Of a stretch of 64,000 nucleotides of DNA, positions 1 through 7,246 are shown piece by piece. The notes under the pieces are model-generated. The model was not told the origin of the DNA. It saw only the letters and a list, made by a program, of their open reading frames with translations, and ran no database searches. The first letter of the stretch is position 1, and every line of letters starts with the position of its first letter. Source of the DNA: Nocardioides stalactiti (lineage in GTDB: Bacteria > Actinomycetota > Actinomycetes > Propionibacteriales > Nocardioidaceae). Made by a program: the position numbers and the translations under genes. The stretch is from contig NZ_JACEFC010000004.1 of the NCBI RefSeq assembly GCF_014180715.1, forward strand, positions 1 through 64,000. The letters are read 5' to 3'.

Positions 1-1
1 C

Positions 2-256
2 GTGCAGCAGACCCATGCTGTGATCGCGTTCGCTGAGAGCCTTCGAGAGACTCTCATCGAACTTGTCACGCGTCCGAAGTACGACGACGCAGAGGGTGTC
101 GCGCTGGGCGTCCTCGACGAGCGCATCGGTGCGATCACCAAGAAGGCAAAGCCGACGCAGAAGGACAAGGACCTGGTCGAGGCACTAAAGGGCATCAAGT
201 CGGAAATGCAAGCAGCGTTCGACGAGCGTTGGGCCAACCGCGAACCGCGACAGTAG
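2..256 (+). CDS. Hypothetical protein, probably 5'-truncated by the window edge
   Basis: Eighty-four residues are visible, opening with an in-frame GTG at base 2 and ending at TAG 254-256. Because the window begins one base earlier, this may be the C-terminal part of a longer protein. The product is charged and predicted helical, rich in Lys, Glu and Asp, with no signal peptide or membrane segment and no recognisable motif. A helical linker or coiled-coil-like segment is possible. It reads toward the DUF2971 gene 123 bp downstream, but that gene has its own promoter-like hexamer, so an operon is uncertain. I do not recognise a family. Confidence 0.45.
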   Translation: MQQTHAVIAFAESLRETLIELVTRPKYDDAEGVALGVLDERIGAITKKAKPTQKDKDLVEALKGIKSEMQAAFDERWANREPRQ

Positions 257-367
257 TAGTCCGACGCCCACCCGCGTCACTTCGCCGTCTGTAGGCGCGC
301 GAATCGACCCCGGGCCGGATCGGCGACGCCGTTGAGTTTCCTCCACGGATCACTGAGCGGGAACATC

Positions 368-373
368 TAGGTT
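368..373 (+). promoter_or_regulatory. -10-like hexamer of a leaderless promoter (DUF2971 gene)
   Basis: TAGGTT lies 6 nt before the ATG at 380 and no Shine-Dalgarno sequence intervenes. Transcription would start at or within a base of the start codon. Confidence 0.4.
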
Positions 374-379
374 GCTGAC

Positions 380-1318
380 ATGCCTTCTTCAACGCCGGCT
401 GGCGTCCGGGTCGCGACCGAGCCTGTATTCCACTACACCGATGCTGGGGCTCTGATCGGCCTTGTCCAAGGTCGCGTGCTGTGGGCGTCGGAAGCGGCTG
501 GGATGAACGACCGCGCGGAGGTGAGGCAAGGGTGGCAGAAGATCCGCTCGTGGCTGGAAGACCAGCCTGTCGGCGATGCACTGGACTTGCTTCGTCATCA
601 CGCTAACGACCCCCTCAAGCGAAGCCACGAGGTGTTCGTACTGTGCGCTTCCACCCGCGCGGACGACGCAAACCAGTGGCGTCTATACGCGAATCGTGGC
701 AGCGGGTACGCAGTCGAACTCGACCCCAGCGTCCCCCTCATAGTTGCCTCCGAACACAACCTGACCCCCATCGCCGGCGGAAAGATCTCGTTTTCGGCGG
801 CAGGAGACCTTGTAGAGGTCGGGCCGTGGATGCACGTGATCTATACCGAAGCTGACATTGAGGCTGCGCTGCAGGCGCTCGTCGACAAGATCGACTCTGC
901 AACTACTAGCATTCGCTCCTCCACCGCTGATCCAGACGAGAAGGACGAGGCACTGCAGGACGTTGCTGAGTGGGCCTACAGCGATCTCGCGGAAATCGCT
1001 CATCTGATCAAAGAGCCCGGGTTCTCTGGTGAGAGCGAGGTCCGCATCGTGGTGACGTTCTTCATGCAGCAGAAGCACATCAAGTATCGCGCTGGTGCTT
1101 ACGGCATCGTGGGATACGCGGAACTTGTGACCGACCCGTCCGGCGGCGGCGCGCACCGTGTCCTGCCCAAGAAGGACGCGGTGGACGCCTTGCCGATCAA
1201 GTCAGTTCGGCTTGGACCATTGCTTCACGAGGAGCACCTTGAGTCCGTCGAGACCTTTCTACGTAACAACGGCCTTCGAGGAGTCGGCGTCAGCCGTTCG
1301 GAGGTACCGCTCCGCTAA
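380..1318 (+). CDS. DUF2971 domain-containing protein
   Basis: A 312-residue soluble protein. The N-terminal FHYTDAGALIGLV block, the following LWAS...MND..E segment (residues ~30-45), the central VFVLCASTRADDANQW segment (~85-100) and a late EVRIVV strand match the DUF2971 pattern. The biochemical role of this family is not established; members are often found in accessory or defence-like neighbourhoods. There is no signal peptide or membrane helix. The ATG at 380 is supported by the TAGGTT hexamer 6 nt upstream. The downstream neighbour is convergent, so this looks like a single-gene unit. Codon use is looser than in the core genes further along the window, which fits acquired DNA (impression, not a measurement). 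Confidence 0.7.
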   Translation: MPSSTPAGVRVATEPVFHYTDAGALIGLVQGRVLWASEAAGMNDRAEVRQGWQKIRSWLEDQPVGDALDLLRHHANDPLKRSHEVFVLCASTRADDANQWRLYANRGSGYAVELDPSVPLIVASEHNLTPIAGGKISFSAAGDLVEVGPWMHVIYTEADIEAALQALVDKIDSATTSIRSSTADPDEKDEALQDVAEWAYSDLAEIAHLIKEPGFSGESEVRIVVTFFMQQKHIKYRAGAYGIVGYAELVTDPSGGGAHRVLPKKDAVDALPIKSVRLGPLLHEEHLESVETFLRNNGLRGVGVSRSEVPLR

Positions 1319-1630
1319 CGGTCTGGCGGCTGAGGGTCTCAGCGCGTTAGGGCCCGTGTCAGGCTGCAGCCATACAAAGGTGCCTCGCGGCCGTGCCGAC
1401 GATGCTCTCGTCGCAGTTTCAGGGGGCTCTGCCGCTCAGATCGGGGTGTGCCGGATCACCGCGTCATTCCGCCGCGAGTTCTCAAGCTCAGCGGGGAACG
1501 CGGATCTGACCGAAGCTCGCGAGACCGTTGTGACCTATTCGGTGGCTTGTATAGCGGAACGGTCAGGCGGGAAGCCGTGGTCCTGGTCGACCACGGCTAT
1601 CTGGGTACCTGCGTTGATGAACGGGACTGC
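1319..1630. other. 312-bp intergenic region between convergent genes
   Basis: No credible gene was seen. Open frames crossing this stretch are antisense extensions over the flanking gene. The only structure noted is a hairpin at 1573-1598. Confidence 0.5.
1573..1598 (-). terminator. Hairpin downstream of the SecD-domain gene
   Basis: AGCCGTGGTC and GACCACGGCT form a perfect 10-bp stem around a 6-nt loop, 33 nt past the stop codon of the minus-strand gene ending at 1631. There is no U-tract. A terminator role is inferred from position. Confidence 0.4.
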
Positions 1631-2899
1631 TCAACTCGTCGCTTCAAGTGCGACGGCGAGAGCGGTCGCGCTCTCTTCGTCGAAGTTGCCGCTTATCACG
1701 CTTGCGCCATCCTCAATCACGGCCTCGACGGTCGGAGCGGACACCACGTTCCCATCAACGACCATCGCGTACTGACGGCCCGTGCCTGCGAGTTCGGTGG
1801 TGATTTGCTTGAACGTGTCCGTGGCTTCGGCGTCGAACTGGATGGCAACAGCCCATGCGACCTCACCCTCGGGGATCCTGGCTTCCGCGCCTGCGATCCC
1901 GTTCACGATCGCCGGCGGTGCCAGGAGGTACTTCATGGCCGTCCCATGTCGGATTCCGCATGAGAGAAGAAAGCCGTCGCTGAGCAGGCGATGCGGCTGC
2001 GGTTGAGCAAGTGAAGGGTCTGGGCACGAGAACTTGTTGTATTTCTGACACGTCCCTGTCGATGGGGTCGGGTTGAAGACCTCGTCGTCTTGTTTGGACG
2101 TATCTGGATTCGCGACGAAGGGTGCGACGCGCCCCAAGGGGCGTCCTTCGGCGCAAGGCCCGAACTGCCCCTCGGTTTCGGACACGAAGCGGGCCTCGAA
2201 CACATGACTGCCAGTCGTGGAACCAGATCTCGAACTGTCCGTGGTTGTTGAAGCCGTGGTTACGTCGGTGCCGTCTGCCGATGGCGACTCGGAGTCGGCG
2301 CCCCGCAGCGCTAACAGGGCAACGCCAGCAACGATCGCAGCCGCTGCGACCGACGCCACGACGACCACGGCAAGTCTGCGGCGGGGGCTTGTGGGGACGC
2401 TTCCGCCGGGACTCGGAGCGGCCAATGTCGAGCCCGCAACGGTCCCAGGCATCGCGGGTGGACGCGGTGGCGCGATGGTCACCGGGGCCCCTGCGACCTC
2501 GACCGGCGCGCCATCGGGTGCGCCCTTTGTCATCTCAGCGTGACGCAACCGAACCTGCTCAACCGGTGCTCTGCCGACGCTGAACGCAAGCGCCGCCAGC
2601 GCCCACCGTGCACCACCAACTTCCTGCGTCCCGCGATCACGAGCAAGTCGGTCACCGCACGATTCGACGGCGGCACTAAGGTCGGCGCCGTGGTCCAGCT
2701 GATCTGTGAGACGGCCGAGCGCACCAAGCCGGATCGCGTCGACCAGGAGATTCGTTTCGCCCGGAGTTAGCGCGTTCTCCGGGAGGAAGTCGTCGAGTGC
2801 AGCGCGGAACGCTTCTGCCTCGGCGAATACACCAATACCTGCTGTCTTGGCCATCTCGGCGAGTTCGTCGTGCACCCCCACGGCGCTAGAGCCTCCCAC
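1631..2899 (-). CDS. Membrane-anchored protein with C-terminal SecD P1-head-like domain
   Basis: A 422-residue protein in three parts. Residues ~10-125 form a helical region (for example LLVDAIRLGALGRL and WALAALAFSVG) resembling N-terminal modules of other actinobacterial membrane-anchored proteins. A Pro/Ala-rich linker leads to one transmembrane helix (~178-200, VVVVASVAAAAIVAGVALLAL). A Ser/Thr-rich linker follows, then ~225-422 outside the membrane. The last ~90 residues (AVAIQFDAEATDTFKQIT, YAMVVDGNVVSAPTV, ISGNFDEESATALAVALE) match the P1 head of SecD, but none of the SecD membrane helices are present. GTG at 2899 gives the longest frame. GTGs at 2881 or 2875, behind GGGAGG, are credible alternatives. 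Function is unknown; a chaperone-like extracytoplasmic role is only a guess. Confidence 0.65.
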   Translation of the reverse strand: MGGSSAVGVHDELAEMAKTAGIGVFAEAEAFRAALDDFLPENALTPGETNLLVDAIRLGALGRLTDQLDHGADLSAAVESCGDRLARDRGTQEVGGARWALAALAFSVGRAPVEQVRLRHAEMTKGAPDGAPVEVAGAPVTIAPPRPPAMPGTVAGSTLAAPSPGGSVPTSPRRRLAVVVVASVAAAAIVAGVALLALRGADSESPSADGTDVTTASTTTDSSRSGSTTGSHVFEARFVSETEGQFGPCAEGRPLGRVAPFVANPDTSKQDDEVFNPTPSTGTCQKYNKFSCPDPSLAQPQPHRLLSDGFLLSCGIRHGTAMKYLLAPPAIVNGIAGAEARIPEGEVAWAVAIQFDAEATDTFKQITTELAGTGRQYAMVVDGNVVSAPTVEAVIEDGASVISGNFDEESATALAVALEATS

Positions 2900-3214
2900 A
2901 ATCCGACGTCAGACAGTCGGGTAACGTCGAGAAGTCTCATTCCAACAGGGGCGGAGGCTCGCGGTCTCGCTGCTGCGGCGGGCTGGTTCGCGCTGGGTCC
3001 TATCCGTGCGAATCGATGACAACTGCCGCGGTCCGGCTCAGCTCGCGACCGAGGCTTTGTGCACCGTGCGGTGGCGCGTCGTTCCGCCGCGACAGAAGCG
3101 GATTCCAGCGTCTGACGTCCTACGCTGCGATCGCACTGGCAACCTCACCGTAGGACGTTACGAACGTGCGGATCAGTTCTGGCCCTAGCGCCGCTCAAGC
3201 GGCTCGTGTCGGCG
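2900..3214. other. 315-bp intergenic region with two inverted repeats
   Basis: No credible gene was found. ACGTCCTACG at 3115-3124 pairs with CGTAGGACGT at 3149-3158 across a 24-nt loop. A smaller GCCGCT/AGCGGC stem at 3190-3203 lies 12 nt beyond the stop of the minus-strand gene ending at 3215 and could terminate it. The promoter of the SecD-domain gene should lie near 2900-3000, but no clear boxes were seen. Confidence 0.4.
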
Positions 3215-4255
3215 TCAGCGATTCGCTGCGCACGTCTCCAGCTCTTCGTCCGACGGCGGAGGGCTGGCGAGTATTTCTGCCTGGCTCCCGAAATCGATAA
3301 CCTCAACAGCGTCAGGCTCAGGCACCTGCACCGTCGCCCCGAAGTCGCCGTACTCCACGCGGATCCGAGTAGATGCCAGCACGCCCCGGAACTCGCCCAG
3401 CGCGGTGGGGAGTTCTTCTGAGTCAAACGCGGCGATTACATCAGCGCCGCTGAACTCGAGAGCCGCGTAGCGTCCGTCGCGGACGGTCGCCACACCTTGG
3501 ATCTTGGCCGTCGGATCGATCCAACCGAGCTGATTTGCGACCTTCGGCATCATCGCCGGTGTCGCCTCGTCGAGCAGCAGGTCGACCACCACATCTTCGT
3601 CGCTACCGGCCCGGAAGCCGACCGCAGTCGGCTCGATCAACATCAGCGCCACCGGCGGGACCGCGGCAGCCAAGCCTTGGCGACCGCGGCCGGTGGTGAA
3701 GTGCATCCAGCAGGCGGCAACATCCTCGTGGATGTCAGGGCCCGTCACCTGAGTCCAGGTATGACCGGCCTTCACCCGGGTCTCCACCGAGGCGCCAGGC
3801 ACCGTGATGACCTGCCGATAAGCTGGAGCGCCCAGGTCGAACGAGCCAACGGATATTCGCGCGAGCTCCACGCCGTCCGTCCACGAGAGCGTGAACCCCG
3901 CGGTCAATTGCTCGAGCATGTCCTGCTCAGCGAGATCCACAACCGCTTGGGCGTCTTCCTGGGTGCCGTCGACGACGGTGACCCAACCGGTCTAACTCGC
4001 TGTCGGTTCCCCGGCTGGCGCTGTCGTTCTGCTGCGCTCGGTCACGGGTCTGTCAGCGGGGTCGGTTCCGTCTGTACGGCACGCGCCGAGCAACAGTGCC
4101 ACACAGGAAAGCGCACCCAAGCGACGCCACAAAACGATCACGCGGAGAGTGTCCCTCACCTCCTGACGCACCCGCCCGCTGGAGCCCGTTGTCGATGTGG
4201 CCCGGACCATGCCCGCGAGCTGGCCTGGGTCATTCCGCCGCGATCGACGAGTCAT
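3215..4255 (-). pseudogene. Putative lipoprotein gene interrupted by an in-frame TAG
   Basis: Two frames in the same phase are separated by one TAG at 3992-3994. The upstream part (4255-3995) carries a lipoprotein signal, RRLGALSCVALLLGAC, with a Leu-Leu-Gly-Ala-Cys lipobox, then a polar linker of the kind that follows a lipid-anchored cysteine. Past the TAG the frame continues TGWVTVVDGTQEDAQAV into a 241-residue segment (GTG at 3940 to 3215) that looks like a folded extracytoplasmic domain but lacks any export signal. The simplest reading is one lipoprotein of roughly 290-345 residues broken by a nonsense mutation. Restart at 3940 or a sequencing error are alternatives. ATG 4255 overlaps the TGA of the DUF6998 gene (ATGA), suggesting coupling, though later starts nearer the signal helix are also possible. 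Confidence 0.6.
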
Positions 4256-4773
4256 TCACGGCGGTGTGGAACACGATCCTCCGGAGCGACTCCGGCATTG
4301 AGTTCGCGGAGGCGAGAGAGGCTCATAGGCGCTTGCCCGTTGCTTTGGACACGACCTTTGGCACCAAATGCGATTTCCAGCGGGCCGTTGTAGACGACCT
4401 CGTGCTGGACTCCGGGCTGCCGGGACAGTCTCAGCACGATCAAGGCGGCGGCCGCACCGTGGGAAGTAGGGCGAATCGCCACCCCCCTCGTCCCGTAGGT
4501 TGCCTTGATCTCGACGCGGCGACCGTCTCGGGCAATGGCGTCGTGCCCTGTCGATGAGGCCGTCACCAACTCAAGGTCAAACATTGCTTCAGCAGCGGCC
4601 TCGCCGATCGAGCCGACGAGGTGCCCGTCCAGTGGGAACTTCCGGCCTGGGTGCATCGCCTCGAGTTCCGTCACGATCGCGTGGAGTTGCTCTACCAGCA
4701 CGGCTGTTCTCGCCGTGCGACTACGGAGGTCAGCCCCGACTGCTTCGGAGCGCTCTGCGAAGGCGTCGTTCAC
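4252..4773 (-). CDS. DUF6998-like protein with PD-(D/E)xK-type signature
   Basis: A 173-residue soluble protein. After a helical N-terminus (~20-40) comes a conserved-looking block LVGSIGEAAAEAMFDLEL, then GHDAI with Asp78 and VEIKAT with Glu88 and Lys90. A D-x(9)-E-x-K arrangement between short strands is typical of restriction-endonuclease-like nucleases, so a nuclease fold is plausible but unproven. I assign the GTG at 4773 because the frame further upstream is an Arg-rich antisense reading of the neighbouring gene. The stop overlaps the ATG of the broken lipoprotein gene. The DUF6998 family name is my recollection of the sequence pattern. Confidence 0.55.
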   Translation of the reverse strand: MNDAFAERSEAVGADLRSRTARTAVLVEQLHAIVTELEAMHPGRKFPLDGHLVGSIGEAAAEAMFDLELVTASSTGHDAIARDGRRVEIKATYGTRGVAIRPTSHGAAAALIVLRLSRQPGVQHEVVYNGPLEIAFGAKGRVQSNGQAPMSLSRLRELNAGVAPEDRVPHRRE

Positions 4774-4892
4774 GGTCCGATCATGCCCCGGGTTATGGCC
4801 CGGTTGGGTTGCCGCACCTAGCCTCCGGCGTCGGACGACAACGCCCGAGCCAACCCTCGGCGACGCAGATCGTGCGCTGCTCTCCTTCGCGC

Positions 4893-5942
4893 TCAGCCGA
4901 TCCGCTCGTGTCGCCAACTCCTGCCAGCCACCGACGGAGGGCTCGACACTCCGGGCTTGATCGAATGCCACGTGGCGCGCCACTTCTTGGGCGGCTGCCG
5001 CAGTTCGGAGACGATCGCCGAGGCAACCTCCGGTGGGCTTCTCCGCGCCCGCGGGAAGCGGAGGAAGATCTGATAAGCCGCCGCGGACGACCGGAGATCG
5101 GCGTCGCCTGCGAGCAGTGCGACCTTCATCATGTCGTCGTTCGCATGGTCCTTGGCAATCCAACTCACCGACATGCCCAAGGCTGCCAGACGTTTCGTGT
5201 CGACCTGTGTCAACGCAAGGCGCGCGGTGGTGTCCTCTGGCCGCTCCCAGGAATGGTCGTCCTCGATGCGCTCGACCTCTGCGTCGTACTGCCCGGCAGG
5301 GAAGGTGACGCCGTGATCGATCGGCGCTTCGTCGATCCACTCCCAATGCACAGCGTCGCCTTCGCGAACGATCGTGACGTCGGTCGAGCCACAGCCGTAC
5401 TCGCCGCACTCGCATCGCGCGATCGGCACTTGATGGGGTTCAGTCGTCGCAACCAGCCGGTTCGTCGGGATGAGGACATCGAAGGGATCCATGCCCATCC
5501 CGGCCCCGATGCGGGTCATCTCGACGTCATTGACGAACACGAGCAACTCATGACCGCCGACTGCTCCATCAGCCTGACGGATGTCGAACCGGATGGTGTC
5601 GGTCGGGGCACGGCTGAGCGTCCTGCCTGCGGCCACGATCTCCTTCCAGGGCGCGAGCTCGCCGGGCCTCGGAATCTGCAGTTCGTCCAATGTGGATTCC
5701 AGCAGCGCGTTGATGTCATCAGCACGGTCGGCGGCTGATGCGCCGGCCAGGAGCCGAAGACTCGGCGAGTCCAGCCCGTCCACCAAACACTGAACGGCCG
5801 CGTCGATGAGCTGCTGCGGCCCGTCTCGGTGCGGCCCTGGATACCACCGCGACGCGGCGTCATAGAGCCGGTGCTCTGGTGAGGCGTAGTTGAACTGCAC
5901 GAGCCCATCATCGACGACTCGCCCCGCCTGCGCCTCGGCCAT
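4893..5942 (-). CDS. Hypothetical protein with a CxCGxxGC motif
   Basis: A 349-residue predicted cytoplasmic protein I do not recognise. It is acidic in its first 300 residues, with a compact Cys cluster ARCECGEYGCGSTD near residues 178-191 that could bind a metal or form a small zinc knuckle. A block of aromatic and acidic residues follows (AVHWEWIDEAPIDHG). The last ~45 residues are basic, with many Arg, Lys and Trp (PPKKWRATWHS), as in nucleic-acid-contacting tails. No signal peptide or membrane helix is present. It is the first gene of a minus-strand run leading to the DUF6998 gene 119 bp downstream. The start at 5942 encodes MAEAQAGRVV. Confidence 0.5.
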   Translation of the reverse strand: MAEAQAGRVVDDGLVQFNYASPEHRLYDAASRWYPGPHRDGPQQLIDAAVQCLVDGLDSPSLRLLAGASAADRADDINALLESTLDELQIPRPGELAPWKEIVAAGRTLSRAPTDTIRFDIRQADGAVGGHELLVFVNDVEMTRIGAGMGMDPFDVLIPTNRLVATTEPHQVPIARCECGEYGCGSTDVTIVREGDAVHWEWIDEAPIDHGVTFPAGQYDAEVERIEDDHSWERPEDTTARLALTQVDTKRLAALGMSVSWIAKDHANDDMMKVALLAGDADLRSSAAAYQIFLRFPRARRSPPEVASAIVSELRQPPKKWRATWHSIKPGVSSPPSVAGRSWRHERIG

Positions 5943-6106
5943 TAGCTGCGACCGGGCTTGATCCTGCCGACGCGTGCTACCGCCGCCATCGAGGACCGCT
6001 CAGCCGCCAAGCTCGCCGTCGAGGAGGCCGACGACGCTGGCGGATGGGTAGGGCGCGACGGTCCCAGTCAGATAGAAGAGAAGAGCGAGGAACCCGATCA
6101 CGGGTC

Positions 6107-6112
6107 TAGGGT
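6107..6112 (+). promoter_or_regulatory. -10-like hexamer of a leaderless promoter (DUF998 gene)
   Basis: TAGGGT followed by 6 nt and the ATG at 6119, with no Shine-Dalgarno sequence between. Confidence 0.45.
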
Positions 6113-6118
6113 GACCTG

Positions 6119-6766
6119 ATGCCCCTGACCCGAGGACCACGGCTCCTCGGAGTCACCGGAGGTCGGGCTGCGCGCTGGGGAGCACTGGCATTCCTCGCAC
6201 GGCCGAGCTACATCGCGACGGAGTTCGTCGTTGCGGCGGCAACGACGGGCGGCTACAGCTTCCTCTCCGATTCGGTCAGCCGACTCGGAGAGGTTGGCTG
6301 TTCGCCGGCGTACTGCTCGCCGCGTCACGAGCTGATGAACGGTTCCTTCATGGGCTTCGGTGCGTTGCTGGTCGGTGGCGCGGTGCTGCTCTCGCGGCCC
6401 ATGGGTCCATGGGTGACGGGGCTGCTCGTGGTCTCCGGGCTGAGCTCGGTGGCCACCGGCCTCGCGCCTCTCGACCAGGACGGCACCCTGCATGCGATCG
6501 CCGCCACACCGTTGTTCGTGGCGCAGCCGATCGCGCTGATCGTTCTCGGTGCGCGGTTGCGGAACGACCGGCCGCGTCTGGCCGGGGCGCTCCTGGCCAC
6601 CGGAGTCGTCACCGGCGCCGCGGCCCTGTCGTTCGTGCTCTCGGGCGACGGCCACCTATCGGGAGGCTTCGAGCGACTTGCCCTGTGGCCGGTGCTGGGA
6701 GGGCTGGCAGCCTTTGGTTGGACGCAGCTCACTCATGGCCGCGCTGGCCACCTCAGTGGTGTCTAG
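6119..6766 (+). CDS. DUF998 family integral membrane protein
   Basis: A 215-residue hydrophobic protein with about six membrane segments. The LSDSVSRLGEVGC segment after the first helix, the small-residue-rich helices (GFGALLVGGAVLL, GLLVVSGLSSVATGLAPLDQ) and the HAIAA segment are characteristic of DUF998 proteins, whose function is unknown. The final helix ends in a short polar tail. The gene stands alone between a divergent accessory gene and an unrelated small gene, and its ATG fits a leaderless promoter. A short hairpin follows the stop. Confidence 0.75.
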   Translation: MPLTRGPRLLGVTGGRAARWGALAFLARPSYIATEFVVAAATTGGYSFLSDSVSRLGEVGCSPAYCSPRHELMNGSFMGFGALLVGGAVLLSRPMGPWVTGLLVVSGLSSVATGLAPLDQDGTLHAIAATPLFVAQPIALIVLGARLRNDRPRLAGALLATGVVTGAAALSFVLSGDGHLSGGFERLALWPVLGGLAAFGWTQLTHGRAGHLSGV

Positions 6767-6786
6767 GCTGGGACAGTCATCCCAGC
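6767..6786 (+). terminator. Hairpin after the DUF998 gene
   Basis: GCTGGGA and TCCCAGC form a 7-bp stem with a 6-nt loop directly after the TAG at 6764-6766. No T-tract follows, so termination is inferred from position. Confidence 0.35.
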
Positions 6787-6802
6787 ACGAAACGAGGTCG
6801 CT

Positions 6803-7120
6803 GTGCCCGCCACCCGCTCCGCCCGACAGAGGAAGGCCAGCGTCGAGGCAGGAGCACTGGCCGAAGTCCGCATCGACGTGGGCTCCGACGACTCCTACGT
6901 CTACAAGATCTCGTGCAATCACTGTGAGGTCGCGCGGCCCGGGACCGGCACCCGCGCCTGGAGCACGCGCCGGTCGGGAGAGGACAACGGCTACATGGCC
7001 GCGATGGATCGATGGATCTTTCACCTCGAGTCCCAGCACCCCGATGCTGACGCCCCGTGTCTGAACTACCTGGCGGAGGCCCGCGCACGTCTCCAAGAGC
7101 GGCGCGACGTCCGGGACTGA
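6803..7120 (+). CDS. Small hypothetical protein
   Basis: A 105-residue soluble protein starting at GTG 6803 behind the purine-rich CGAGG. It contains CNHCEVARPG (residues ~38-47) and a single later Cys (DAPCLNY); with HLESQHPDAD between them this could be a partial metal site. Charged residues and Trp are spread through the C-terminal helix (YLAEARARLQERR). I recognise no family. It lies between the DUF998 gene and the secreted peptidase gene with its own spacing on both sides, so co-transcription is not obvious. Confidence 0.5.
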   Translation: MPATRSARQRKASVEAGALAEVRIDVGSDDSYVYKISCNHCEVARPGTGTRAWSTRRSGEDNGYMAAMDRWIFHLESQHPDADAPCLNYLAEARARLQERRDVRD

Positions 7121-7246
7121 GGAACGTGCCGGTCGACCCCTCCCGGATCCGGACGTTGATCGGCGCGCGGGAGGACGATCATGCAAAATGACACCCAGTC
7201 GCTGCCAGTCGCCATCCGGGGTGGGGCATAGATACGGGGGGACCCC

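Noticed and set aside
2122-2583. A 153-residue plus-strand open frame
   Set aside because: Antisense to the SecD-domain gene; no start signals or motif.
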